A DNA stretch of 64,000 nt from Hyparrhenia diplandra (Eukaryota > Streptophyta > Magnoliopsida > Poales > Poaceae), in NCBI GenBank assembly GCA_015847255.1, contig JADLZK010004590.1, forward strand, positions 248,001 to 312,000. Reading direction: 5' to 3'. The notes under the pieces are model-generated. The model was not told the origin of the DNA. It did no database searches and was given only the letters and a program-made list of their open reading frames with translations. Numbering within the stretch: the stretch's first letter is position 1; the number at the start of each line of letters is the position of its first letter. Of the stretch, positions 13,145 to 24,513 are shown one piece after another. A program made the translations under genes and the position numbers.

Positions 13145-14520
13145 TTGCATCATATCCCAAGGGAGCACAATGAAGAAGCTAACAGATTGGCTCAAAGTGC
13201 TTCTGGGTATAAAGAAAATCAAGAAGTTTTCGCTACAGATGTATATGCATTCGGTAAGGATCAGGCTGACAATTACTGGAGGACCGAGATTACCGAATAC
13301 CTTAAAGATCCATCAAAGAAGGTTTCTCAGAAACTCAGGTATAAAGCTATTAAGTTTGTACTCCTTGATGATCAGTTATGTTACAAATCCACAGATGGAG
13401 TGCTGCTTAAGTGTTTAGGTCAAGAAGAAGCCATGAAAATGATGTATGAAGTACATGAAGGATTGTGCGGTGCACACCAGTCGGCTTACCGAATGAAATG
13501 GATCATCAGAAGAACAGGTTATTTCTGGCCGACTATGTTGGAGGATTGCTTTGGATATTATAAAGGATGTCAAGACTGTCAGAAATTTGGCAACATTCAG
13601 AGAGCCAAAGCATGCGCATTGAATCCTATTGTCAAGCCTTGGCCATTCAGAGGATGGGGTATAGACTTGATTGGTCGATTCATACTCCATCGAGTAAAGG
13701 CCATAAGTTTGTGCTTCTGGCCATAGATTACTTTACCAAATGGGTTGAGGCTATCCCCTTGAAGAAGGTCACATCGTAAAAATATGGTTGAGTTTGTTAA
13801 GGAACATATAATTTACAGTTTGGAATTCAAAACCATTACAACTGATCAAGGAGTCGGTTTGTTTACGCAGAATTTTTGACTTTATGAAGAGATGGGGATC
13901 AAGTTATATAATTCATCTCCTTATTATGCACAAGCCAATGGCCAGGCAGAAGCTTCCAACAAGATCATGATCAAGATTATTCAGAAGAAGATTGATGAGA
14001 AGCCCAAAAAGTGGCATTTGGTTCTTAACGAGGCATTATGGGCTTACCGAATGGCATGCCATGGATCAACCCAGACGTCTCCTTATGAGCTAGTATATGG
14101 GCATCATCTTTGTACTACCTTGGGAGATGCAATCCGGATCTAGACGTGTCACATTGCAAAAGGGTTTGAAAAAGGAAGATTATAAAAACTAATGATAGAC
14201 GGATTAGAAGATCCGCATCAGATTCGTCTAAGGGCATTGGAAAATATTAAGAAAAACAAAATACGTGTTGCCAAATGCTACAACAAAAGGTCGGGATTAA
14301 GGAATTTGTCGAAGGTGAATTAGTATGGAAGGCAATATTACCAATTGGGACCAAAAGACAGAGCGTTCGGCAAATGGTCTCCAAATTGGGAAGGACCTTT
14401 CGGGTAGTAAGGTGTGTACCGGCAATGCATATATTTTAAAATCTTTATAAGGAGAAGAATTCAGGTCAGCTATCAATGGGAGATTCCTCAAGAAATTCTA
14501 TCCTAGTGTCGAAGTTGGAG
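13145..14520 (+). pseudogene. integrase region of gypsy element B
   Basis: The HHCC zinc finger is seen as HEGLCGAHQSAYRMKW ... CQDCQKFG at about 13455-13590. The catalytic core follows: WGIDLIG (first Asp) at about 13655, IDYFTKWVEAIPL, a TTDQG motif (second Asp) near 13845, and NGQAEASNKIMIKII (Glu) at about 13935. The carboxyl end at 14140-14520 is in mixed frames. No chromodomain is seen. Integrase would insert the cDNA into the chromosome; this copy is broken at several points. Confidence 0.85.
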
Positions 14521-16181
14521 CCCGAAAGATGAAATACGACTCTCAAAATAGTCGATGCATAAAACATCGCCTCTAGCGAAAAAAAATATACTCCAAGGTT
14601 GGAGAATAGCCGATTGAACATGTCGCCTTTAGTATGGAAATCACGCTAATGGCGCTTTTGTGAATCATCACCAAAAGGTTCGGATTTTGGCCGGGTCAAT
14701 GGCAAAATAATTGGTTGAAAAAACGATCAAGTGTTCTCTGTCGATAGAAAATCCTTTGGAGAAACCGAATCATTTCGATTGGTTATGATGACCTCGTTCT
14801 ATTCGGCAAGACTAATCGGTCTATTCGGCGGGACTAATCGGATAAATAGATTCGGCATGAATTGATCGGTTAAGATGACATTCACGAAGGAGAAAAATTA
14901 CATACAAGAGGAGACAAATGCAAAGATCATCATGGAAAATGAAAAAGGAACTTTATTTATTATCCACCCTAGACAAAAAGGGCTCGAACAGTCTCTCGAA
15001 GACCTTCGCCAAAGGGATGGCTCGGCGATGTCGGGGCGTGTTCGTCATATCTAGCGAACAGCGACTCGAAAGTGAGTGTCAAAGTTCGCCGGATTGTTGG
15101 CCCTAAAACCCATCGGGTAACGGAGAGGTCTTCCTCCGCCTGCGCCGCCATCGCCGCCACACTCATGCCGGCACCGATGAAGAGGCCGTGAGCAGCGACA
15201 TCATCGATGCAGCCGTTGACGCGGTCGAGGCGGTCGCAATGCTATCGGCCGCTGGGCATTCACCTTATCCGCGATCACGGTACGGAAGCCTTCATCCGGG
15301 CGTTTTGGTGGATAGCTCTGCGAATTGAAGAATAAAATTTTATCGAGAGAGGTGAGTGAGGCATAGATAAGTCAGGGTTTTTCGTAAAACAAAACCGATG
15401 CACGCGAGGAATTGCCGTCGCCTGGTCCTCCCATTCCAGTTCCTTCTCGGGACATCTTCCGGGAGTACCTGGCGTACTCGTCCTGAACCCGCTTCGTCTC
15501 TGCGCGGATGCTCTCAACATAGGAGCGGGAATACTCCAACCCGATCCCGACGAAGAAGATGAAGAGTCGGAAGGAACCGGGCTTGCACCTCGCACCGGGC
15601 GATCAGTGAGCTGTCCTCCTCACATCCGGGAGCACATGCCTCCTACCTCTGCCTCTAGTCGAGGAATCTCTGAACAAAGCGAAGGATCATGTTAAGAATA
15701 GATTACAAGAGAGAAAAGGAGAAGCAGATCGAGTAATGAAACTCACCCAACTCGACGATGAGGACCGCGGCTACCCCCTACTTCCTCTTCGGCTGCACGC
15801 TTGCCAAGATTGCGTACTGGACCGGCCATTGGTGAGCTCGACGGTTCTTCTTGGGTTTGATGAAGGGGAAGGTGAGAAGGCAAAGGCGAGAGAGTATACT
15901 AGGTTGAGATGAGGGAAAGTGCCGGATGCGGTTCGTCTTATAGGCCAGAACAGGAGATCGTGGGAAACCATGAAGGAGATCGTGGCGTGTATCCCGAAAA
16001 CAGATTGGAATGCCAAACGGCGCTGGGAAATGTCCGAACAACCGTTCGAATAGGCCTAATTTCTTTGAAAAAGGCCTCGGTCCATCGAAGGTTTGGTCCA
16101 AGTCTTCATTCGGCAGAAAAATTCAGTATTGACTCACGAAGGCCAATGGTCAATTTTGGAGCAAAAGGCACTTTTACCCCA
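14521..16181 (-). other. long 3' region of element B with possible antisense ORF remnant
   Basis: About 1.7 kb between integrase and the polypurine tract. No pol domain is present. On the minus strand, 15275-15595 encodes a Ser-rich start (PVPSDSSSSSSGSGW), and 15771-16101 is also open in fragments. Tat-group elements such as maize Grande are known to carry extra, sometimes antisense, ORFs here; whether this is a remnant of one is a guess. Confidence 0.35.
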
Positions 16182-16197
16182 AAATTGAGGGGGCATG
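16182..16197 (+). other. polypurine tract of element B
   Basis: The run AATTGAGGGGGCATG lies directly before the 3' LTR start TGTTAACAC, the usual place of the plus-strand primer. Confidence 0.8.
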
Positions 16198-18089
16198 TGT
16201 TAACACTAAAATTTGTTAGCTCGAATGATAAATTAGCCAATGCAAGATGCTAATAAAAGCCATTGCAAGATGCTAATAAGAGGCATTCGGCAAGAAACCA
16301 TTCGGCAAGCGCACTGGCTTTGTATGAGGTGGTCGGCGAGAACTATAGCATTCGGGAGACTATCACCATTCGGCCGAGTCATCTATTAGGGAGGACTTGG
16401 CGCCACGGCTATCGAGGATAATTCGGCAAGCTGCCCAAGGGGGAAAAGCCCGCATTGTACACGCCATCAACAACTCCGAGAAGACTTGGAGTAAAAGTTA
16501 TCTTTAGCTAGATTTTCCTTCTTTGTAATCGTAGTCGGTTAAGACTCGTGCTAAGTCCAGGGTATAAATATTAGACCCATGGCAAGCTGTAAAAGGATCT
16601 ACCCAATCAATACAACAAACCCGGCTCCGCGCCACCCTTTCGAGTCCAAGTCGGTGTCGTTGATCTATCTGCGAGAGGAACCATCGACCTGTCGACCTCC
16701 GTAAGTACCGGCAACCTTGCTAAGATCTAGCTTGGGGCTAGTTATCGGCTCTATTAGATTTGGCAAGATCTAATGGATTCATTAAGTTATCACGTGTTGC
16801 ATGCTTTTATTTATTGGTTATTTATGTTTGCATACTCTCATTGCCCAATTTAGATTGATGAGGTTCGGCTTCATCTTTATCATAGATCTAGTTATCTTTA
16901 GTACTTTTGATGTTCATCTTACCATGTCACTAGATCTATTTGTCTATCATAGCCGAGCTTAGATCAATCTAAGTTGTTACATGTTCTTGGGTTCGTACAC
17001 GTTTAGTCTTGACAGATCGGGTACCGTCGCGCGAATCTTGTGTCTTTGGGTTACTCTAGAGCTAGTCATCCGATGGACTAGAGATCAGTTTAATTTGATA
17101 GGTTTTGCGTGTGAGTTCCTTCTTCATGGACCCCAATTCGGTAAGCTTGCCGAATACGGTTATGTATCTATGTGTAGCTTGCATGTGTAGGTTTTGTCTC
17201 TTGTTAACGTCTAGTCTTGCAGCGTATCATCATGTGGATTCTTTGTTAGAATGAAAGGGTTTAGGATGATTAGTCGTCCGTGGACTAATAGGAATAGATC
17301 TCTGTCTTTATCATTAGATCGGGCTTACATATGTATTTTACCGTTTATGCATATACGCTTTCATGAGTAATAAGTCTTTATAGATCTATTTAGATATATG
17401 CATGCTTTTAGCTTGTCATGATTAGATTGTATCATGCGGTGGATTGATCTAGTTATGAGAAGTGGTTTGGATCTGTAACAAGTCGTATCATGCGGTGGAT
17501 TAGTTTGTTAGGGTTTATGCGGTGGATTGATCGAGTTATGAGAAGTGGTTTGGATCTGTAACAAGTCGTATCATGCGGTGGATTAGCTTGTTAGGGTTTA
17601 AGCTAGACGGGTTTAGGAAAACTAGACGTGCGGCAGACTAGTTGGATGAAACCTATGCATGTGTTATTTAGATTAGATTTATATTTATGAATTACCTGCT
17701 TTTATCTATCATGTTGTCAATTGATTCGATCCATGCAGTAAGCTTTATGATATCATATCTTGATGATCGATTTACTTGTTCAAACATGTCTTCTTATGCC
17801 CGTTCGGTAACTGTACTCTTTCATGTTTTGTACATGCTTGCCGAACGCGTTCATAAACTTGTGGGCAGATAGCTTCTATAGCTATATGTCATCGTAAGTG
17901 GCTTCAGGGCCGTACATGTGGAACTGTCTTGGTCTCACCAGGCATGTTCCTGATCTCACGTTTATCTCCTTGTCAATTACAGGTCAAATTGATCGGCACG
18001 CCACCGGATTCAAGACACCGGGCTCTCAAGTTAAGCTAGCTACTTCGGCTTGTCGGTGTGTGCGGCACAAGACGATTTTTGTGTCAACA
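16198..18089 (+). repeat. 3' LTR of gypsy element B
   Basis: 1892 bp, pairing with 5977-7915. It lacks the segment at 6499-6633 and has an 83-bp tandem duplication at about 17434-17600 containing the ATGCGGTGGATT motif. The last five bases before the CACTA exon resumes are the AGCGC target duplication. Confidence 0.95.
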
Positions 18090-18908
18090 AGCGCACCTTG
18101 CAAAAAAGGTTCCAAGTTTGAAATATGGGTACGTGGACCCGCGACAAATAGCACAAGCTCGTTTTGCATATCCTAAGCGATGGGATCCGAATAGCAAATA
18201 TTTAGAATTTGGAAAGACCAAGGAGGAGAAAGAGGAAATCCGGGCGAAGACAATTAGGGAAGAGTCCATTAAGATGGCGGTATACATTGCCATGTCTTTC
18301 AAAAATCTCCAACATAACACTATTATATGGCTACCATACCACTTCAAGTAAGTTCACCCCTGTACTTTTCAAATACATATTATATGCAACGTGCTTATCG
18401 TTTTCCTATGATTGAATTTATGCAGTAATCACTGGATTGCTATATGTGTCGATCTCGGGCTTAGCGTGGCGTGGGTTTTGGATTCAGCACAATTTGAGAC
18501 GGCCACATATAAAGACTTCATATCGATTCTCAAATCGTATGCATATCGACAATCCTCTTATATGTGTGTCTATAACCTGCTGGATACTAACAAGTTGCAT
18601 TTGTGAAAATCGGTTTGAACAGGGGGTACCGCTGGTATGTTAAAAATACAACGGGAAACATAATCCAAAAATGAAGGGTGAGCTGTGCGTCAAAACAAAT
18701 TGTTGCGTAAGTATGACCTATTTCAGTATATACAACGGGAAACATAATCTCAAATGCATTTTCTAACAATTTTGTATATACAGTGCCCCATTCAGAAGCC
18801 CGAAAGTCTACACTGTGGATATTACGTATGCATGGCGATGAGTAACAGCATTCCCTACCTGAGACACCTAGACTTGGTATATGTGCTCTCTCTCTCTATA
18901 TATATATA

Positions 18909-19940
18909 GGGTGCACTTTTTATACACCCAGGAGTAGTTACACCCAACCGAGATTATACGCACAGGTCCGGCCAGTCCCACGCATGCATGATTCTAAAAT
19001 TGGGCGGGTGGCCGGTCGCATGTATGATTCCCATGCGTTAATCACGGGTTCGTTGGGCGGGTGGCCGGTTGCATGCATGATTCTGAAATTGCGTCTCCAA
19101 TCTCTATACATGCAACTGTAGAACCGAGTGTATATGTGCATGCTAGTACTTTTTAAAAGGTATAGTATATCCATATTACTTTGAAAATAAAATATATGTG
19201 TATATTCTTTCCAACTGGTATACGTGCATACTACAATCTTTTTTAAAAAAAGGCGAGTATGTGTGCATACTTTATAAGAGATAGTATGTGCACATACTCA
19301 CTTTGTATGTGTGGATACTTGTATAACGTAGTAGTATGTGCGCATACTTTTACTTGCACAGTTTTATTTATTAGGAAGTGTATCGGTATACCTAAATGAA
19401 GTAGTGTACCTGTGTACACAATTTCATTATATACCAAAAGTTTTAGATGTGAGTATGACCACATACAACAAGATTCGGGTTTGAGTATCACTACATACCA
19501 ATAGTTTCAGATGTGAGTATGACCACATACAAGATTTAGATTTGAGTATTACTATATACCAAAGTTTCAGACGGATGCAGTGCCACGGTATACTTTTCTT
19601 CTATTTTTTAAACCGTGAGGACGAGCGAGGATGGACGTACGCTTAAAAACGACGCAGATATGGTGGAGATTTGGCGGCGTATAGATCGATGAATTCTAAT
19701 ATAAGTCGTACCTATCACTAGCGATTCCAACGGAGGGATAATAACTGAATTAGAAACACATTTAATGGAAGAGATAATTACTGAATAAACAATCTGATGT
19801 ATATGGTATTTGCATGCGCGTATGACGCTGGACTGTGTACACGCAGGTTCCAGAGTCGGACTCGCTAAAACTACTAGCGCGCGTGGGCAAGCCTGTTAGG
19901 AGTAGGGAGTAACTACACTTAGGTGTAGGAAAAATTTACC
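18909..19940. mobile_element. Micron-like element inserted in a (TA)n tract, copy 1
   Basis: Starts GGGTGCACTTTTTATACACC and ends, read inversely, GGTAAATTTTTCCTACACCT, so it has imperfect terminal inverted repeats of about 35 bp, with (TA)n on both sides. Rice Micron elements are known to sit in (TA)n microsatellites; the link is by this resemblance only. No coding sequence is supported inside. The interior has many TATG/CATA-rich diverged repeats (19130-19560). It lies in the last intron of the CACTA protease gene. Confidence 0.55.
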
Positions 19941-19942
19941 AT

Positions 19943-19993
<51 letters not shown>
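19941..19993. repeat. (TA)n microsatellite
   Basis: About 50 bp of nearly pure TA separating the two Micron-like elements. Confidence 0.95.
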
Positions 19994-19996
<3 letters not shown>

Positions 19997-20594
19997 GTGA
20001 ATTTTTTTACACCCATATTTTCTATCCACTAGGGGTTGGTTGTATATCACAGTAGATTTCTTCCATGTGTTGCTTTTGACGGTAGATGTTGGATTGACAT
20101 TTGTGGTAAGAAAGACATGGAGTTTCCCGTGTCTGTGCTTTTTGGGATATTGAAGGACCACACGGAGTTCATGCATGGCGTGCCCTCGCGTCCTTTTTCT
20201 GTCCGATTCCACTGCAAACAGCTGATTGGATGAAGGAGTTGCTTGCGTTCCTAGAAATTTCTGGTGTTCAGAACGTGTTTCGAGCCATGCTTTTTGCAGG
20301 TCGTCCGGTCCGTCGAAAAGAAGGACGTCTGTACTTTCCGTGTGCCGTTGGCTCCCACGCGCTGTTCCAGCTCCATCTCGTCTCAGGTCGCACGAGTCCG
20401 TTTGCCTTGTTTGCTTGTTTTTTATATATAAAGAAAATATGTTTGTGTTAGCTGTTGTCATCTGCCTCTGCCGTGTAGTCCTCCAACTCCGGTGCAGTGC
20501 CTGTTGCATTCCTTGCGTTTGCATGTGGGAGGATCTCCTCTGTGCTCAATATTCGTATTGCTATTTTTGGCGGAGATTATGGTAATTCCTAGTA

Positions 20595-20854
20595 TGCTCT
20601 CAGCTACGTCAACAAATATTAACAGACATTGAGGGTTACTAGGAGCTGCATGCATGCAAACTTGGCTGTAGTGCACTGCTGCTGTGTCATGTTTTACTCC
20701 GATCCGGATATTGGTACCTAGGAACGGATTAGGCAGCTGATCATTACCCAAAATATCTCAAGTACGAAAATCTTAATCCGAACCAATTACATTCCAAAAA
20801 CAAAATACTTTCTAAGTTTACAAGGAAATTTGACTCCAATGTTGCAGGTCCGCA
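20595..20854 (+). repeat. left arm of a large inverted repeat
   Basis: About 260 bp, from GCTCTCAGCTACGTCAACA to ACTCCAATGTTGCAGGTCCG. Pairs in inverse orientation with 22706-22980, with mismatches and small indels. Confidence 0.85.
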
Positions 20855-22705
20855 CATGAAACTTTAATTAAATTGATTGAATGCTGCTGAATTAACCAAA
20901 CACTAGCGCACTCAGCTAAGACCGGCGCCTGAGTGCGTGGGGTCATTATGCAGTCCTGCTGCACACTACTGAAGCCGACTAGTTCTTTCCTGGTCACGTG
21001 TGTGGCTACGTTGGCTGCAGGGTGGTTCACGAGAAGCTAACTGTGCGCGGTGCGCCTATGCCTGTATGCTTGCTGGTCTGGTTAAAAGAACCGTTGGAGA
21101 TTTGGTCGAGACAAACATAATCGAAATAGTAAGTAGCAAAGTATCATTGGCTTGTTGTAATCGCGCATGCCGAAAAGCCTAGTGAAACCTCTCTGCTATG
21201 GTTGGACGAGTCACATGCATGCATCTATCCTGCGTGGAACTAGGCTGATCAATAGTTTTTTCGGCTGCCAAAACTGCAAAGCTGCATACACTTCAGCTCC
21301 ATATATCTGCACATGAAATGGTCCATCTAGTATGAGTAGTAGATGCTCTCTTCAAATAGGACGCTCACAAGAGGACACTCGGTCACTCAGAAGAGGTTTG
21401 CTACTCGTCGCTGCCAGCGTGGGGTCGCGGATTTATCGGATTGCTGAGAGAGAGAAAGTGGGAAGCAGCTTGTGCGTGGAGCTTCGGGGATAAGCTCTAC
21501 TCGCAGACGGGCGAGGAGCTGCGGCATGCAGATGGCAAGGAGCTGTTGCATTGCAAAGCCCCTAACCAGAGTTCGTCCATGACGTAAATGGCGTGGCCGT
21601 TCCTGATAATGGCCAGGCCCTGAGAAGCAGACAATAACAAGTTTGAAATGTTGGAATATGTTGGCATAGAGCCGAGCAGCAGATAGCAGATCCGGGTTTC
21701 ACAACAAGGTTGAAGAGAGAGAGGGGAGGTGGTGCAAACAGATGTTTAGTTAATCACAAGCCAAATTAACGGTGTTGCCAAATTAAGATTTGTAGGCATG
21801 CAATGTGGACCCTACAGTAACACTCAACACATACTGTAGTCAACATGGGTCAAAACATGTGCCTTCTTGAAAGGACCGTAGGCATTGGCAATGCAAAGCA
21901 CAGTCTGGCAGCTCCAGCAAATGCACATTTCTCTCACCTCCCTCCACACACGCCGCTTTCACAGTTCCACTACACAGTAGAAGAACCACATGCAAATTTT
22001 GAGTTTTTCCATGATATTCTTTATGGTAAGTTGTTTATTATCAAATAGTTTTCACCGTTATGTTCATGCCAATTAAATCTGCAAATTAAGACCCATATTG
22101 ACTATGTTTTGAAGCCTAAAAAATATGTATATGCCACTTATTTCTTGATTATAAAAAAATAGCAGATATGGGTCTTATTTTGTAGATAAAATCAATACAA
22201 ATAATTTTATGTAAACAAAATGAAAATTAGTTACGTGGTTTAGGAAATAATACCGCTTAAAGCTTTAGCATGCATAAGATGATTTGATGAATGCTGAAAA
22301 GTGACGTGAGAGTGAGAAGGTGAGAGAAATATGAGAGGGAGAGAGAGGAGTGGGAACACACGTAAAGTAGCACATCTTCACGGGTTGGCCATGGGAGTGA
22401 TCGTGCGAACCAAGTTTGCATGCATGCAGCTCCTAGTAACCCGCTCAATAGATGACATGAATATGTTGATGCAAATTTTGTGCCAGTTCATATATGAAAC
22501 AAAGAACTGAACAACAAGTAGTTGTATTCACACCTCAAAAGAAAACGTGAGAAACTATTCAAGGATAGCGGCTTGGTTTCATTTTTTTTGGCATTCCGGT
22601 GTCACGTGTTTGGTGGCAGAAACAAAGAACTGAACGAGATGTTTTTGGATGTAATCAATTCAGATTAAAATTTGCAAGTACGCAATAAGCTCCACAATTT
22701 GACGG
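20855..22705. other. interior between the inverted arms, no gene recognised
   Basis: About 1.85 kb. It includes a short plus-strand frame at 21845-22048 and GAGAGA-rich stretches near 21450 and 22330, but no domain or transposase motif. A MULE or foldback type with lost coding capacity is possible. Confidence 0.4.
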
Positions 22706-22980
22706 CCGCACCTGCAACATTGGAGCAAAATTTTCATGTAAACATAGAAAGTATTTTGTTTTTGGAGTAATTGATCCGGATGAAGATTTTCGTACGTGAT
22801 ATTATGGGTAATAATGATTAGCTGCCTAATCCGTTACAAGGTACCAATATCCGAACTAAACCTGACAAAGCAGCAGTGCACTACATTGACTCATTGAGTG
22901 CAGTGCAGCCAAGTTTGCACATGCATGCTCCTAGACATACCAGCTATGGCTGTTAATATTTGTTGACGCAGGTGAGAGCC
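22706..22980 (-). repeat. right arm of a large inverted repeat
   Basis: Inverse match of 20595-20854, ending TTTGTTGACGCAGGTGAGAG. Just outside it, the segment CAGGTGAGAGCC...CTCTATGATAGAAAA is repeated at about 22972 and 23060. Confidence 0.85.
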
Positions 22981-23325
22981 CTCTCTATCTATGATAGAAA
23001 ATTTTGGGAGAGCACTAGTGGCCGGTTTGGACACATGCAAAAAAAAAAGTTGTTACGTACAGGTGAGAGCCTTCTCTATGATAGAAAAAAAATTGGGAGT
23101 ATGCAAGTTGTTTGTACTTGCATGTAGGACCACACTCTTCTCTCACCTGTCTCAAGCACTTGCATGCATGACCACGTTCATCTCACGTAGGACCACGCTC
23201 ATCTCTCATGAGCAAAAATAGTAAGTCGGGTACCCATGGCAGTGCACTCAGCAGCTGCCACCTTCGTTTCAAGGAGGGGGATAGAAAACACTCATAGGGG
23301 ATAGAAAGCATGGGTGCAAGCAAGA

Positions 23326-23331
<6 letters not shown>

Positions 23332-23362
<31 letters not shown>

Positions 23363-23386
23363 TATATATATATTATATATATACAT
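23332..23386. repeat. (TA)n microsatellite
   Basis: Impure TA tract bordering the right end of the second Micron-like element. Confidence 0.9.
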
Positions 23387-23651
23387 GCTAACTACTTTTT
23401 TTATATGTTAAATGTGTAGGCGATAAAAGAGATAGGGATAAAAGGTGACCCTTACAAAGATGACCACCTCTTGGAACTCGTCACTGGCCTTTGTGATTTC
23501 ATATTAGACCAGATTATACATCACAAAGGTAGCTTCATCGACACTACCTCCGAGTTGCATACGAATCCAAAGTATCAACGTCTTCGTGAGTGGGAAAGGC
23601 TAGGTTTAGGGAGGTGAATTATTAGATTAGATTGAACTTGTGACTTATTTG

Positions 23652-23850
23652 AATTATGGATGTTTATTCTGTGAATTATGGAGATGAATATTCTTTGAGT
23701 TATGGAGATGTGAGATCGAATTATGGAGATAATATTACGTGAGTTATGTGAATTATGGATGTTTATTCGATTACGTGAGTTATGGAGATGTGAGATCGAA
23801 TTATGGAGATGATATTTTGTGAGTTATGTGAATTATGGATATTTATTCTG
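23652..23850. repeat. imperfect tandem repeat in CACTA 3' region
   Basis: Two copies, about 82 bp apart, of a unit starting GAGTTATGGAGATGTGAGAT, plus partial copies of GTGAATTATGGATGTTTATTC. It lies between the protease stop codon and the subterminal repeats. Confidence 0.8.
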
Positions 23851-23921
23851 TCAAATATCTGTATATTTTGTGATTTTCTAAATTTGATTTTTTTTTTGGG
23901 GAAAAACACTGTATGGGGCGG

Positions 23922-23922
<1 letters not shown>

Positions 23923-24005
<83 letters not shown>
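23923..24005. repeat. (TA)n microsatellite
   Basis: About 80 bp of uninterrupted TA inside the CACTA 3' region. Confidence 0.98.
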
Positions 24006-24010
<5 letters not shown>

Positions 24011-24033
24011 ATTTTTTTTTTTTTGCGTGAAAT

Positions 24034-24340
24034 TTAGTGTAGGGGCGGTTTTTGAGTGAACCGCTCCTACGGTCTCTAATTTCGTGGGCGGTTGATAACA
24101 CGAGCCGCCCCTACAAAGTGGTACTCGGTAGGGGCGGTTGATAACACGAGCCGCCCCTACGGTGGTCACGGTAAGGGGCGGTTGGTAACACGAGCCGCCC
24201 CTACAGTGGTCACAGTAGGGGCGGCTGGATAACCGCCCCTACAGTGAGACCACAGTAGCAACGGAGAATTAGGGACGGTTACGAAAACCGCCCCTACAGT
24301 ACATCCTCAACCGCCCCTATAGAAGGCCATTGTTGTAGTG
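24034..24340 (-). repeat. CACTA subterminal repeat array and terminal inverted repeat
   Basis: Several direct and inverted copies of a unit with core GTAGGGGCGGTTGATAACAC and its inverse GAGCCGCCCCTAC, ending in the terminus CACTACAACAATGGCC (minus strand, 24340 inward). In CACTA elements such subterminal motifs are binding sites for the element's own DNA-binding protein. Confidence 0.9.
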
Positions 24341-24390
24341 AACGTCCAGCGTATCTATGAGCAGACGAGACACGAGGGAACACTACTCTT

Positions 24391-24513
24391 AGGTCTTGTT
24401 CGCTTGTCAAGCCGGTTTATTTTCGAGAACGAACAGTGTTTTTTCTTTAAAAACAATCAGCTAAAATCAGCCAACAATAATTTCAGCCAGCTTATTTTTA
24501 GCAAGCTGAACAG
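24391..24513. mobile_element. hAT-like MITE
   Basis: Short element with inverted ends AGGTCTTGTTCGCTTG and CAAGCTGAACAG and the interior GAGAACGAACAGTGTTTTT, a pattern common in grass genomes. The target duplication is not clear, so the boundaries are approximate. Confidence 0.6.

Larger units (their letters stand above)
5977..18089 (+). mobile_element. full-length Ty3/gypsy element B
   Basis: A 12.1-kb plus-strand element with two LTRs (5977-7915 and 16198-18089), perfect 5-bp target duplications AGCGC (5972-5976 and 18090-18094), a primer binding region, gag, protease, RT, RNase H, integrase, a long 3' non-coding part and a polypurine tract. Long LTRs, the gag motif CPFFIHCWNEGLKLP and the RT motif CIDFRDLNKATP suggest the non-chromovirus Tat group; this is inferred from memory of the families. 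All genes carry frameshifts. The LTRs differ by several indels. Confidence 0.95.
19994..23331. mobile_element. Micron-like element in a (TA)n tract, copy 2, with nested inverted-repeat insert
   Basis: The left end reads AGAGTGAATTTTTTTACACC and continues CATATTTTCTATCCACTAG. The right end, read inversely from 23331, gives a matching TTGCACCCATGCTTTCTATCC. Both ends abut (TA)n. The size (3.3 kb) is explained at least in part by a nested element with long inverted arms (20595-22980). No gene is supported. Confidence 0.45.
5116..23617 (+). pseudogene. CACTA-encoded Ulp1-like (C48) cysteine protease gene, split by insertions
   Basis: Exons inferred from splice sites and open frames: about 5116-5887; 5966-5976 continued at 18095-18347; 18426-18536; 18623-18706; 18784-18876; 23420-23617 (TGA at 23615-23617). 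The first exon is a Pro/Glu-rich region with at least two frameshifts near 5650 and 5770. The protease core shows HWIAICVDLGLSVAWVLDS (His and Asp) in the third exon and CPIQKPESLHCGYYVC (oxyanion Gln and nucleophile Cys) in the fifth, so the full catalytic set of the Ulp1 family is visible. The last exon encodes LLELVTGLCDFILDQI. A one-base deficit in the fourth exon and gypsy element B inside the second make it non-functional. Such genes are known passengers of grass CACTA elements; their role is uncertain. Confidence 0.8.
5116..24340 (+). mobile_element. CACTA (En/Spm) transposon, right-hand part, heavily nested
   Basis: The right terminus on the minus strand reads CACTACAACAATGGCC and ends at 24340; the next three bases AAC would be the 3-bp target duplication. 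Inside it lies an array of GGGGCGGTT-type subterminal repeats, and further in the carboxyl end of a Ulp1-like protease gene, as in grass CACTA elements. The left terminus and the TNP2-type transposase gene are not in the window; they should lie beyond element A. Two LTR insertions and several small elements sit inside. Confidence 0.85.

Noticed and set aside
24034..24340. CRISPR-like repeats at the CACTA end
   Set aside because: Direct and inverse copies without regular spacers, adjoining a CACTACAA terminus; this is a subterminal repeat array.
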